From Motilibacter rhizosphaerae (GTDB lineage Bacteria; Actinomycetota; Actinomycetes; Motilibacterales; Motilibacteraceae): a DNA stretch of 64,000 bases. Every line of letters begins with the position of its first letter. The first letter of the stretch is position 1. Position numbers and translations under genes: made by a program. The notes under the pieces are model-generated. The model saw nothing but the letters and a program-made list of their open reading frames with translations. It ran no database searches and was not told where the DNA came from. Positions 36,050 to 44,620 of the stretch are shown in pieces. The DNA is taken from NCBI RefSeq assembly GCF_004216915.1, contig NZ_SGXD01000001.1, positions 558,001-622,000 of the forward strand, in the 5' to 3' direction.

Positions 36050-36055
36050 TACGCT
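36050..36055 (+). promoter_or_regulatory. -10 box of a leaderless AAA ATPase transcript
   Basis: TACGCT followed by 7 nt and ATG 36063, with no Shine-Dalgarno sequence. Confidence 0.5.
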
Positions 36056-36062
36056 GCTCGAC

Positions 36063-37241
36063 ATGGACCCCGTCCGCAACCCCTACGCGCCGGGAGCCGG
36101 GCAGCGCCCGCCGGAGCTGGCCGGGCGCGACCGCGAGCTCGACGCGTTCGAGGTCGTGCTCGAGCGGGTCGCGAAGGGCCGGCCGGAGCGCAGCCTCGTC
36201 CTCACCGGGCTGCGCGGGGTCGGGAAGACGGTCCTGCTCAACGCCCTGCGCAGCGCCGCGGTCACCCGACTGTGGGGCACCGGCAAGGTCGAGGCGCGGC
36301 CGGGGCAGTCGTTCCGCGGGCCGCTGTCGAGCGCACTGCACCTGGCGGTCCGTGAGATCGCGCCGCGCCACCGGGACCCCGAGCGGGTCGACCAGTTCCT
36401 CGCCACGCTCAAGGCGTTCGCGCTGAAGTCCGGCACGGGGCGCTGGCACCCGGGCATCGACGTGCTCGCGGCGAAGGGGCGCGCCGACACCGGCGACCTG
36501 GAGATCGACCTCGTCGAGCTGCTGAGCGACGCGGCGGCCCTCGCGCAGGACGTCGGGACGGGCATCGCGCTCTTCCTCGACGAGATGCAGGACCTGCCCC
36601 CGGGCGACATCGACGCGCTGTGCGCCGCCTGCCACGAGCTCAGCCAGCAGGCCGCCCCGCTCGTCGTCGTGGGCGCCGGCCTCCCGCACCTCCCAGCGAC
36701 CCTGTCGGCGAGCAAGTCCTACTCGGAGCGGCTCTTCCGCTACGCCCGCATCGACCGCCTCGAGCGGGCGGCGGCCGACCTCGCCCTCGTCGTGCCCGCG
36801 GACGAGGAGGGGGCCGAGTTCACGCCCGAGGCGCTCGAGCTGCTCTACGCCGCGACCGACGGCTACCCGTACTTCGTCCAGGCCTACGGCAAGGCGGTCT
36901 GGGACACCGCCCCGCGCAGCCCGGTGACGGCCGAGGACGTGCGCATCGCCGTCCCCGTGGCGCAGGACGAGCTGGCCGTCGGCTTCTTCGGCAGCCGCTA
37001 CGAGCGGGCGACGCCCGCCGAGCGCGAGTACATGCGGGCCATGGCCGAGCTCGACGACGCCGACCGCCCGGTCTCCACCAGCGCGGTCGCCCAGCACCTC
37101 GAGCGCAAGCCGGCGAGCCTGTCGCCCGCGCGCGACGCGCTCATCAAGAAGGGCCTGGTCTACTCCGCGGAGCGCGGCACGATCGCCTTCACCGTCCCGC
37201 ACTTCGGCCAGTACCTCCGCCGCCAGCCGGCCCCGGCATGA
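36063..37241 (+). CDS. AAA-type ATP-binding protein
   Basis: 392-residue predicted ATPase. Walker A is GLRGVGKT (about residues 50-57), Walker B is IALFLDEMQDL (about 162-172), and a sensor-like VVVGAGLPHLP follows. A C-terminal winged-helix-like region (VSTSAVAQHLERKPASLSPARDALIKKGLV) suggests DNA or protein binding. Proteins of this arrangement, starting NPYAPGAGQRPPELAGRD, are common in actinobacteria, but no function is established that I know of. The next gene overlaps it by ATGA, yet its product is a glycosyltransferase, so the coupling does not explain its role. Confidence 0.88.
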   Translation: MDPVRNPYAPGAGQRPPELAGRDRELDAFEVVLERVAKGRPERSLVLTGLRGVGKTVLLNALRSAAVTRLWGTGKVEARPGQSFRGPLSSALHLAVREIAPRHRDPERVDQFLATLKAFALKSGTGRWHPGIDVLAAKGRADTGDLEIDLVELLSDAAALAQDVGTGIALFLDEMQDLPPGDIDALCAACHELSQQAAPLVVVGAGLPHLPATLSASKSYSERLFRYARIDRLERAAADLALVVPADEEGAEFTPEALELLYAATDGYPYFVQAYGKAVWDTAPRSPVTAEDVRIAVPVAQDELAVGFFGSRYERATPAEREYMRAMAELDDADRPVSTSAVAQHLERKPASLSPARDALIKKGLVYSAERGTIAFTVPHFGQYLRRQPAPA

Positions 37242-38233
37242 GCAGCTCCAGCGCACCCGTCCTCAGCGTCGTCGTCCCCGTCTACGACGAGCGCGAGGTG
37301 CTGCCGCTGTTCGCCGCGCGCACGCGGCCGGTGCTCGACGGGCTCGGCGTGCCGTACGAGGTGGTGGCGGTCGACGACGGCAGCACCGACGGCACCCCGG
37401 AGGTGCTGGCCGGTCTCGCCGCCGGCTGGCCGCAGCTGCGCGTGCTGCGGCTGCGGCGCAACGCCGGGCACCAGGCGGCGATCACGGCCGGGCTCGACGC
37501 GGCGGCCGGCGCGTACGTCGTCACGCTGGACGCCGACCTGCAGGACCCGCCCGAGCTCGTGCCCGAGCTGCTCGCCACGGCGCAGCGCGCGGGCGTGGAC
37601 GTCGTCTACGCCGCCCGCGACGAGCGCGGCACGGACACGTGGTTCAAGCGGACGACGGCCCGCGCGTACTACCGGCTGATGCGGCGCATCGCCGGCGTCG
37701 ACCTGCCTCCGCACGCCGGCGACTACCGGCTGATGAGCCGCGCGGTGGTCGGCGACCTGCGCGCGCTGCCCGAGCGGCACAAGGTCTACCGGCTGCTCGT
37801 GCCCTGGCTCGGCTACCCGAGCGCGACCGTGCACTACGCGCGCGAGGCCCGCGCCGCGGGACGCACCCACTACCCGCTCGCGAAGATGGTGCGGCTCGGG
37901 CTCGACAGCGTGACCGCCTTCTCCGGCTCGCCGCTGCGCATCGCCACGTGGGCCGGTGGCGGCGGCAGCGTCGTGGCCTTCCTGCTCGCCGTCTGGGCCG
38001 TCGTCGCGCGGCTCGCGGGGCACGTCGTCCCCGGCTGGACGAGCGTGCTCGTGGCCGTGCTGTTCCTCGGAGCGGTGCAGCTGCTCTGCGTCGGCCTGCT
38101 GGGGGAGTACCTCGGGCGGCTGTTCTCCCAGTCGCAGGGGCGGCCGGTCTACTACCTGCAGGACGAGGCGCCCGGGAGGGCCGCTGCGCGAGCGGCGGAG
38201 CCGGTCGGCGGAGGCCAGCCCGCGAGCGAGTGA
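37238..38233 (+). CDS. GT2 polyprenyl-phosphate glycosyltransferase (DPM1/GtrB-like)
   Basis: 331 residues with a GT2 catalytic domain (VVVPVYDEREVLPLF, VAVDDGSTDGTPEVL, LDADLQDPPELVPELL) and the R-rich segment common to GtrB/ArnC-type enzymes (YAAREARAAGRTHYPLAKMVRLGLDSVTAFS-like). Two C-terminal transmembrane helices lie at about residues 237-262 and 270-298. Enzymes of this type transfer a sugar from a nucleotide to polyprenyl phosphate, the donor for extracytoplasmic GT-C transferases such as the MptB-like and GT87 proteins encoded nearby. Coupled to the AAA gene by ATGA. Confidence 0.92.
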   Translation: MSSSSAPVLSVVVPVYDEREVLPLFAARTRPVLDGLGVPYEVVAVDDGSTDGTPEVLAGLAAGWPQLRVLRLRRNAGHQAAITAGLDAAAGAYVVTLDADLQDPPELVPELLATAQRAGVDVVYAARDERGTDTWFKRTTARAYYRLMRRIAGVDLPPHAGDYRLMSRAVVGDLRALPERHKVYRLLVPWLGYPSATVHYAREARAAGRTHYPLAKMVRLGLDSVTAFSGSPLRIATWAGGGGSVVAFLLAVWAVVARLAGHVVPGWTSVLVAVLFLGAVQLLCVGLLGEYLGRLFSQSQGRPVYYLQDEAPGRAAARAAEPVGGGQPASE

Positions 38234-38240
38234 CGGCCCT

Positions 38241-38270
38241 TTGACAGAACGTCACGAAGCAGGGCACGCT
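38241..38270 (+). promoter_or_regulatory. Candidate sigma70-type promoter of anti-sigma-type ATPase gene
   Basis: TTGACA at 38241-38246 and CACGCT at 38265-38270 with 18-bp spacing. A GTGACG/CGTCAC inverted repeat (38230-38235, 38250-38255) brackets the -35 box. Confidence 0.5.
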
Positions 38271-38378
38271 CGGAGCGTCTCGCCGTTTCCCTGCAGCTCG
38301 TCGGGGAATCCCCAGTGCGCCGAGTCCCTCCCGATCCCCGGGGGACGGGACCGCGCCGGACCGAGGGAGGTGCGCTCG

Positions 38379-38888
38379 ATGCCGGTCTCACCCGCTGTGG
38401 GCCCTCCAGCTGCGCGCGTGCTGCCCGGGAAGGGCCACCACCCGACGCCGGCCCGCCGCGGCATGGCCACGGTCCTGCTCCCGCACGCGGCCTCGAGCGT
38501 CGGCGTCGTGCGCAGCCAGCTCAGCTCCGACCTGCTCCGCTGCGGCCTCCCGCTCGCGGCCGTGGACGACGTCGTGCTCGTCGCCTCCGAGATCGTGAGC
38601 AACGCGCTGAAGCACGCGCGCCCGCTGCCGAGCGGCCGCGTCCGCGTCCACTGGCAGGTCGAGGAGGACGCGCTCGAGGTCGAGGTGACCGACGGCGGCT
38701 CGGGCACGCGGCCCCGGCGCGCGGAGGGCACCGCTCCGGGTGCCGGTCGCGGGCTGCGCGTGGTCGACCGGCTCGCGCGGCTGTGGGGGGTGCGCGACGC
38801 CCCCGGCGAGACGACGGTGTGGGCCGTGGTGGACCTCGACGCCCGGCGGATCACGCTCGAGAGCCGGGCTCTTCGTCACGATGCGTGA
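38379..38888 (+). CDS. Anti-sigma-factor-type HATPase (RsbW-like)
   Basis: 169-residue stand-alone ATP-binding domain of the HATPase_c_2 group. Motifs: VVLVASEIVSNALKHA (N-box), VEVTDGGSGTRP (G1), GRGLRVVDRLARLWG (G2). Such proteins bind sigma factors or anti-sigma antagonists, often without measurable kinase activity. The large SpoIIE protein at 5976-10148 contains a similar module. No sigma factor is linked. ATG 38379 has a strong GGGAGGTG ribosome site; ATG 38463 would delete a poorly conserved N-terminus. Confidence 0.88.
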   Translation: MPVSPAVGPPAARVLPGKGHHPTPARRGMATVLLPHAASSVGVVRSQLSSDLLRCGLPLAAVDDVVLVASEIVSNALKHARPLPSGRVRVHWQVEEDALEVEVTDGGSGTRPRRAEGTAPGAGRGLRVVDRLARLWGVRDAPGETTVWAVVDLDARRITLESRALRHDA

Positions 38889-38932
38889 CGTCGGCCTACT
38901 CCTTGCTCTGACAACGAGCACCGTGACGATCT

Positions 38933-38948
38933 TGTGATGCACGTCACA
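38933..38948. promoter_or_regulatory. Perfect Crp/GlxR-type binding palindrome
   Basis: TGTGA-TGCACG-TCACA, the full TGTGA-N6-TCACA consensus of Crp-family regulators. It lies about 150 bp upstream of the GT2-MptB gene pair and 56-71 bp before a TAGTGT box (39004-39009). Additional GTGACG/CGTCAC half-sites occur at 38874-38890 and 38923-38928. Confidence 0.75.
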
Positions 38949-39082
38949 CGTACCCGACGCAACTTCTCGCGCTGACTCGTGTCCGCGCTTTCCTCGTGCG
39001 CTGTAGTGTTCACCTCGGCCCGGGCGCTGCTGCATCCCCCGTCTGCAGCGCCCGGGTCCCCAAACGCCCTGTGGCTGAGCGA

Positions 39083-39088
39083 TAGTCT
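39083..39088 (+). promoter_or_regulatory. -10 box of a leaderless GT2 transcript
   Basis: TAGTCT, then 6 nt, then GTG 39095. No Shine-Dalgarno sequence. A second possible -10 box, TAGTGT, lies at 39004-39009. Confidence 0.55.
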
Positions 39089-39094
39089 CGCCCT

Positions 39095-39823
39095 GTGAGC
39101 CCCTCCTTCGCTGCCGTCGTCCCGGCCCTCGACGAGGCCGCCACGGTTGCGCAAACAGTCCAGGCCGCCGCCGCCCTCCCCGGTGTGGATCTCGTCGTCG
39201 TGGTGGACGACGGGTCGACGGACGCCACCGCCGCCGCTGCCCGGGATGCCGGGGCCATCACGTTCCGTCACCCGCGCCGCCGCGGCAAGGCCGCCGCGCT
39301 CGAGTCGGGGGCGGCCCTCGTCGCGGCCCTCGACGCCCGCGACGGGACCGCCCACGCCCTGCTCCTCCTCGACGCCGACCTCGGCGACTCCGCGGCCGGC
39401 GCCGCGCCGCTGCTCGAGCCGGTCCGTACGGGCCGGGCCGACTGCGCCGTCGGCCTCCTCCCCCGCCAGCTGCTCGCCGACGGCTCCCCCGCGGGAGGTC
39501 ACGGGCTGGTCGTCCGCCTCGCGCGCGACGGCATCGAGCGGGCGACGGGCTGGGTGCCGGAGCAGCCGCTGTCCGGGCAGCGCGCGCTGACCCGCGCGGC
39601 CTTCGACGCGGCGCTGCCGCTCGCGCCCGGCTTCGGGGTCGAGGCGGGCATGACCATCGACCTGCTGCGCGCCGGGCTGCGCGTCGTCGAGGTCGGCATC
39701 GACGTGCGGCACCGCGCGACCGGGAGCGACTGGCGCTCCCAGCTGCACCGCGGCCGGCAGTGGCGCGACGTCGCCCGCGCGCTCGCCGCCCGCGGAGCGC
39801 TGCCGCCGCCGCACCGGCGGTGA
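39095..39823 (+). CDS. GT2 family glycosyltransferase, soluble
   Basis: 242 residues, catalytic GT-A domain only: AAVVPALDEAATVAQTV, VVVDDGSTDATAAAARDAGA, LLLLDADLGDSAAGAAPLLE. The EQPLSGQRALTRAAF and GVEAGMTIDLLRAG segments resemble glucosyl-3-phosphoglycerate synthase/DPM-like actinobacterial GT2 proteins. No membrane helix. It is coupled to the MptB-like gene by GTGA, so it may supply its lipid-linked donor or a related glycan. Exact donor unknown. Confidence 0.9.
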   Translation: MSPSFAAVVPALDEAATVAQTVQAAAALPGVDLVVVVDDGSTDATAAAARDAGAITFRHPRRRGKAAALESGAALVAALDARDGTAHALLLLDADLGDSAAGAAPLLEPVRTGRADCAVGLLPRQLLADGSPAGGHGLVVRLARDGIERATGWVPEQPLSGQRALTRAAFDAALPLAPGFGVEAGMTIDLLRAGLRVVEVGIDVRHRATGSDWRSQLHRGRQWRDVARALAARGALPPPHRR

Positions 39824-41277
39824 GGCGGCCCGCGCTCGGGTCCGCCCTCTGCGCCAGCTCGGGCCTGCTCGTCGCGGCCACCGCGGCGCTCGGGACCTCC
39901 GCCGCGACGCCCCCGCTCGGCCCGCGCGGACTGCTGCCGCCCTGGTCGCTCGCGGTCGGGCCGTCCTCGGGACTCGTGACCGTGCTGCTCGCGCTGGCCC
40001 TGCTGCTCGGCGCCGGCGGTCTCGGGCTCCTCGTGGCTGCGCTGGCCGAGGGGTGGCGCCCGGCGACGCGCCAGGTGCTCGCCGGCGGCCTCGGCGTCGT
40101 CGCGCTGCTCGTCCTCGTCCCGCCGCTGGGCTCCGCCGACCACCTGTCCTATGCGGCTTACGGCCGGATCGCGGCGTCGGGCGGTGACCCGTACCAGGTG
40201 GCGCCGGACGCGTGGCGCGGCGGGACCGATCCCGTCGCCTCCGCCGTGCGCCCGCCGTGGCGCTCCACCGTCTCGGTGTACGGGCCGGTCGCGACCGCCG
40301 ACCACGCCCTCGCCGCGGCCCTCGGCGACGACGTCGTCCGCCACATCGTGCTCGTCCTGGCCCTCAGCACCGCGCTGGCGGTCGCCGCGGTCGGGCTGCT
40401 GGTCGCGCGCGGCGGCCCGGGTGGCGTCGTGCTGTGGCTGGCGAACCCGCTCGTCTGGTGGACCCTCGTCGCCGGCGCGCACGTCGACGCGCTCGCCGTG
40501 CTCCCCGCGGTCGGGGCGGTGCTGCTGCTCGGTCGCCCGCAGCGCTGGGCGCCGCTCGCCGCCGGCGCTCTGGCGGGCGTGGCCGGCTGCGTGAAGCTGC
40601 CGTACGCCGTGGTCCTCCTCGCCCTGCTCTGGGCGCTGCGGCCCCGCCCGCGCGACGCGGTGGCGGCGGCGGTCGGGTGCGTGGTCGTCGCCGCCACGGC
40701 GTACGCGCTGGTGCCGGACGCGACGGCGCGCACCGGTGACGCCTCGACCCTGGTCTCGCTCGCCTCACCCTGGGGCCCGGTCGCGCACGCGCTCGACGGC
40801 CCGCTCGGCTTCGGCACCTCGCGGTGGGTGGCGCGCGTCGGTGCGGTGGTCCTCGCGCTCGCGCTGCTGCCCGTGCTGCGCCGCCTGCTCCCCCAGGATG
40901 TGCATGATCACGAGGGGAGTAGTCCGGTGGCGGAGGCGGCGTGGGCGTGGCTGGTGCTGGGGACGGCGTACGTGCTGGCGGCGCCGTACGTCCTGCCGTG
41001 GTACGACGCGATCGCCTGGGCGCCGCTCGCCGTCCTCGCCTCCCGCGTGCCGGTCGCGCGGCTGCGCTGGACGGCCGCGCTGCTGCTCGTGCACGCGACG
41101 GTGCTGGCGCTGGCCTACGTCCCGGGCCGGGTCGAGGGGCTCTCGCCGCGCGTCGAGGACCTCACGCTGGGGCTGCGCCGGGACGTGGCGCCGTGGGTGG
41201 CGTGGGCGCTGGTGCTGGTCCTGCTGCTGCGTCCAGCTGCAGCGCGCTGGCGCTCGCGGCGACCAGCAGCGGGATGA
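39820..41277 (+). CDS. MptB-like polyprenol-phosphomannose-dependent mannosyltransferase (GT-C)
   Basis: 485-residue integral membrane protein with about 12-13 helices. The first large loop has the GT-C acidic/aromatic signature SADHLSYAAYGRIAASGGDPY, and YGPVATADHALAAALGDD follows. The pattern fits MptB/PimE-type actinobacterial alpha-mannosyltransferases acting on lipomannan or related envelope glycans from polyprenol-P-mannose. The C-terminal 116 bp overlap in antiparallel with the end of the next gene. Coupled to the upstream GT2 gene, and downstream of the Crp-type site. Confidence 0.85.
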   Translation: MRRPALGSALCASSGLLVAATAALGTSAATPPLGPRGLLPPWSLAVGPSSGLVTVLLALALLLGAGGLGLLVAALAEGWRPATRQVLAGGLGVVALLVLVPPLGSADHLSYAAYGRIAASGGDPYQVAPDAWRGGTDPVASAVRPPWRSTVSVYGPVATADHALAAALGDDVVRHIVLVLALSTALAVAAVGLLVARGGPGGVVLWLANPLVWWTLVAGAHVDALAVLPAVGAVLLLGRPQRWAPLAAGALAGVAGCVKLPYAVVLLALLWALRPRPRDAVAAAVGCVVVAATAYALVPDATARTGDASTLVSLASPWGPVAHALDGPLGFGTSRWVARVGAVVLALALLPVLRRLLPQDVHDHEGSSPVAEAAWAWLVLGTAYVLAAPYVLPWYDAIAWAPLAVLASRVPVARLRWTAALLLVHATVLALAYVPGRVEGLSPRVEDLTLGLRRDVAPWVAWALVLVLLLRPAAARWRSRRPAAG

Positions 41278-43264
41278 CCATGGTGAGCGCGACGGCGGGG
41301 ATCGCGACGCCGGAGTCGTTGACCGCGAAGGCGACGACCTGCAGCACGAGCAGGGCGAGCAGCACCGCGCGGAGCAGCGGCTCGCGGTCGTAGGCCCGCT
41401 CGAGCGCCGGCGCGTGCCAGCGGGCCGGGCGGCGCAGCACGAGCACGACGAAGAGCAGCGCCGCGGGCAGCAGCAGCGTCAGCGGGGTGCTCAGCAGCAG
41501 CGAGAGGTTGGCGCCGGCCTTGCGCCGCAGCGTCCGTCCGCCCTCGCCGTGGACGAGCTCGACCGCGAACCGCCCGAGGTGCGTCCGCGAGTCCGCCGGC
41601 CGTGACGCGTCGAGGGCCGCGAGCGCGGCGAGCGCGACGACCGCCGCCCCGCACGCCGCGACGAGCCGCACCCACGACAGCCGCAGCCCGGCGACGAGCA
41701 GGACGAGCACGGCGAAGCCGGGGATGACGGCGAGCACGCCGCCGACGTCGGCGCCGAGCGGCGGGGCGCCGTCGAGGACGAGCACGACGAGCCCGACGAG
41801 GGCGACGGTGAGCGCCCGGGCCCGCGGTGTCCGCAGCGCGGCGGCGAGTCCGGTGGCGGCGAGCAGCCCGCCGGTCGCGAACAGCGAGAAGGCCTGGTTG
41901 CCGAAGCCGTAGAACCGCCCGGCGACGGTGGGGAAGTAGCCCATGAGCGTCCCCTCCTGCAGGTGGCCGCCGGTCAGCACGTCGACGCCGAGCACGAGCG
42001 CGGTCACCGCGCCGACCGCGGCGAGCGGGCCGAGCGGGCGCCGCCGCCACGGGCCGGCCTCGGCGAGCAGGGCGACGAGCGCGGCCAGGACGACCACGAG
42101 CCCGAGCACGGCGAGCGCGGGGACGCTCGACCGCTCCCACGGCAGCAGGTCCGCGAGGAAGGTCGCCGCCGGTACGCCGCCGAAGAGCAGTCCTCCCACT
42201 CGCGCCGCGCGCAGTGCGGTGCTCCGCGTGCGCTCCCCGCCCCAGGCGCGGCCGAGGGCGACGGCGACCGCGACGTAGAGCAGGAACTGCAGCACGAGCA
42301 GCACCGTCCAGAAGCCGGCCTGCGCGCGGCGGGCGCTCTGCTCGTCGTCGTCGGCCTGCACGAGGTGGGCGACGGCGGCCGCGGCAGCGGGGCGCGCGGC
42401 CCCCGGCCGCTGCGGGGTCCCGACGAGCTCCTCGGGCTCGGCTGCGCCCGCGTGGCGCAGCACCGTGACGGTCGCATCGGTGAGCTGGGAGAGCGTCGGC
42501 CTGCGGGTGGAGCGGCTGGTGAGCCAGTGCCCGGCGGACCCCGGCGCCCGCAGGGCGGCGACGCCGAGGTGCGGGGTGGTCGTCGTGGGGTCGCCGGACA
42601 CGCTGACGAGCAGCACGTCAGTGTCGCCGGCCGCGCCCAGCGCAGCGCCGGCCGCGCGGTCGAGGTCGGCGGGCGTCGTCCCCGCCGCGGCGAGGTCGAC
42701 GAGCGTGACCGGGCAGCGCCGTACGTCGTCGGCCGTGAGCTGCGAGGGGTCCGCGCGGTAGTCCGGCACCGCGCCGTCAGCGAGGGCGAGCGCGAGCGCC
42801 GCCCCCGGCCCGACCGCCAGGGCGCAACCCCGGCGGGCGAGCGCGTCGCCGAGCAGGCCGGGCGTCGCGCCGTAGTCGGAGTGGCGCGAGAACGACGTCA
42901 ACGACGCCCAGTCCTCCACGCGGCCGCCCGACACCGCGACGGTCGTGGTCGGGCAGCGCTCCTTCGACCCGGGCCGCCCCTCGTGCGCGACGGCCTGGGC
43001 GCGTACGCCCGTGCCGAGGCTCAGCCAGCCGTCGGGAGCGCAGGTCACCGGCCGCGCCGTACGCGTCACGAGCGACCCGATCGCGGACTCCCCGACGAGC
43101 GACCACAGGTGCGGGGTCGCCGTCGGGCTGAGCTCGGACCAGCGCAGACCGGGGGCGCCGAGCACGACGAGCGGGCGGGATGCGGGCGCAGCGGCGGCAG
43201 ACGGGGCCACGAGCAAGAGCCCGAGCAGCGTCGCGACCAGCACGCTGACTCGTCTCCCGACCAC
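41162..43264 (-). CDS. Alkaline-phosphatase-like membrane protein, actinobacterial, unknown function
   Basis: About 700 residues: an N-terminal signal/anchor (VLVATLLGLLLVAPSAAAA), an extracytoplasmic domain of about 300 residues, and a C-terminal half with about ten transmembrane helices. The soluble part resembles phosphodiesterase/sulfatase folds (LVVLGAPGLRWSELS, LLVSVSGDPTTTTPHLGVAAL). The membrane half has GVPAATFLADLLPWER and FYGFGNQAFSLFAT, seen in related actinobacterial membrane proteins. Its place between MptB- and GT87-type genes suggests a role in envelope glycan metabolism. GTG 43264 is chosen because it starts the signal peptide; no good ribosome site. It overlaps the MptB-like gene tail to tail by 116 bp. 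Confidence 0.82.
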   Translation of the reverse strand: MVGRRVSVLVATLLGLLLVAPSAAAAPASRPLVVLGAPGLRWSELSPTATPHLWSLVGESAIGSLVTRTARPVTCAPDGWLSLGTGVRAQAVAHEGRPGSKERCPTTTVAVSGGRVEDWASLTSFSRHSDYGATPGLLGDALARRGCALAVGPGAALALALADGAVPDYRADPSQLTADDVRRCPVTLVDLAAAGTTPADLDRAAGAALGAAGDTDVLLVSVSGDPTTTTPHLGVAALRAPGSAGHWLTSRSTRRPTLSQLTDATVTVLRHAGAAEPEELVGTPQRPGAARPAAAAAVAHLVQADDDEQSARRAQAGFWTVLLVLQFLLYVAVAVALGRAWGGERTRSTALRAARVGGLLFGGVPAATFLADLLPWERSSVPALAVLGLVVVLAALVALLAEAGPWRRRPLGPLAAVGAVTALVLGVDVLTGGHLQEGTLMGYFPTVAGRFYGFGNQAFSLFATGGLLAATGLAAALRTPRARALTVALVGLVVLVLDGAPPLGADVGGVLAVIPGFAVLVLLVAGLRLSWVRLVAACGAAVVALAALAALDASRPADSRTHLGRFAVELVHGEGGRTLRRKAGANLSLLLSTPLTLLLPAALLFVVLVLRRPARWHAPALERAYDREPLLRAVLLALLVLQVVAFAVNDSGVAIPAVALTMVIPLLVAASASALQLDAAAGPAPAPTPPTAPRPGAAPA

Positions 43265-43306
43265 GGCCGGAAGGCTACGGCGTCGGGCGGGTCGGGCACC
43301 CCTGCG

Positions 43307-43312
43307 TACCCT
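43307..43312 (+). promoter_or_regulatory. -10 box of a leaderless GT87 transcript
   Basis: TACCCT, then 6 nt, then ATG 43319, without a Shine-Dalgarno sequence. Confidence 0.5.
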
Positions 43313-43318
43313 TGCGCC

Positions 43319-44581
43319 ATGCCGGACCCGAGCCCCAGCGCGCTCCGGACGGCGCCCTGGTGGTGGTGGTCGCTCGGCCTCGCGGTGCTCGCGCTCGGTG
43401 TCGGGCCGGCGCTCGTGCTCGCCCTCGACGTCAACGCCTGGCAGCGCGAGGTCGACCTCGAGGTCTACCGCGCGGCGGGGCAGTCGCTGCTCCACGGCCG
43501 CGACCTCTACACGCACCTGACCGACGTGCCGAACCTCCTGCCGTTCACCTACCCGCCGTTCGCCGCGGTGCTCGCGGTGCCGCTGGCGATGGTGCCGTTC
43601 GGCGTCGCCCAGGGGCTCTGGGCGGCGGCGCAGGTCGCCATGGTCGGCGTCATCGTGGCGCTGAGCGCCCGCCCGCTGCTCGACCGGTGCGGTGAGACCG
43701 CTCCCGTCGCCTGGGCCGCGCTGGTGACGGCCGCGGTGTGGACGCTGCCGGTGAGCGACGGGCTGTTCTTCGGGCAGGTGGGGGTGCTGCTCTGCCTGCT
43801 CTGCCTGCTGGACGTACGCCGGGTGGTCTCCGACGCGCCCGGCCGCCCGCACCCCGGCGCGCTCTCGGCCGTCGCGGCGGCGGTGAAGCTGACGCCGGCG
43901 CTGTTCGCCGTGCAGTACCTCCTCGCGCGGAAGTGGCGCGCCGGCCTGACCTCGGCGGCGGTCGCCGCGGGCATCACGCTCGGCGCGGCGGTGCTCTTCC
44001 CGCGGGCGTCGATGACGTACTGGGGCACGACGGTCTTCGACTCCAAGCGCATCGGCGACCCCGCGATCACCTACAACGGCTCGCTCGCCGGCATGGCCGA
44101 CCGGCTCGGTCCGCACGGTCCCGAGGGCTCGTACCTCTGGGGGCTCATCGGCGCGCTGGTCACGGCGTACGGGCTGTGGGTCGGCGCCCGGCTGCTCCGC
44201 TCGGGCGAGTCCGTGCTCGCGGTCGCGGTCGTCGGCATGCTCACCGTGCTGCTCAGCCCGATCGCCTGGCTGCACCACATGACGTGGTTCGTCCCCGGCA
44301 TGCTCGGGCTCGTCGGCGACGCCCGCTCGAAGGTCCGGGTGGCGCTCGCGGGTCTGCTCTGGCTGGTCCTCGACATGCCGCTCGAGCTGCCGTGGCGCGG
44401 CTCGCGCTGGCTCGCGAACGGCGAGGTCCCCCGGCTGGTCGCCCGCCTCGCCCAGTCGTCGTTCCCGATCTGCGCGGTGCTGCTCATGGTGGCCGCGCAC
44501 CTGCTCGTGCTGGTCCCGCAGGGCAGGCGCGCCGAGCCCGCCTCGCCGGCTGTCGTCCCCGAGCCGGTTCCGGTCGCCTGA
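43319..44581 (+). CDS. GT87 (DUF2029) membrane mannosyltransferase
   Basis: GT-C glycosyltransferase of 420 residues with about ten helices. The first loop carries the acidic site (WQREVDLEVYRAAGQSLLHGRDLY); further family segments are FTYPPFAAVLAVPLAM, DGLFFGQVGVLL, AAVKLTPALFAVQYL and LSPIAWLHHMTW. Members (PimE-like, alpha-1,2-mannosyltransferases) use polyprenol-P-mannose outside the membrane. It lies back to back with the alkaline-phosphatase-like gene across 54 bp. Confidence 0.93.
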   Translation: MPDPSPSALRTAPWWWWSLGLAVLALGVGPALVLALDVNAWQREVDLEVYRAAGQSLLHGRDLYTHLTDVPNLLPFTYPPFAAVLAVPLAMVPFGVAQGLWAAAQVAMVGVIVALSARPLLDRCGETAPVAWAALVTAAVWTLPVSDGLFFGQVGVLLCLLCLLDVRRVVSDAPGRPHPGALSAVAAAVKLTPALFAVQYLLARKWRAGLTSAAVAAGITLGAAVLFPRASMTYWGTTVFDSKRIGDPAITYNGSLAGMADRLGPHGPEGSYLWGLIGALVTAYGLWVGARLLRSGESVLAVAVVGMLTVLLSPIAWLHHMTWFVPGMLGLVGDARSKVRVALAGLLWLVLDMPLELPWRGSRWLANGEVPRLVARLAQSSFPICAVLLMVAAHLLVLVPQGRRAEPASPAVVPEPVPVA

Positions 44582-44607
44582 GGCGGTCTGCCGCCGGGCA
44601 CGGCCAG

Positions 44608-44613
44608 TACGAT
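44608..44613 (+). promoter_or_regulatory. -10 box of a leaderless DUF4446-pheA transcript
   Basis: TACGAT, then 7 nt, then GTG 44621. If this is the promoter, the alternative ATG at 44612 would lie inside the -10 box and cannot be the start. Confidence 0.5.
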
Positions 44614-44620
44614 GCGGCGC

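Noticed and set aside
38379-38888. Histidine kinase
   Set aside because: Only the HATPase domain is present, with anti-sigma-type motifs and no H-box or sensor.
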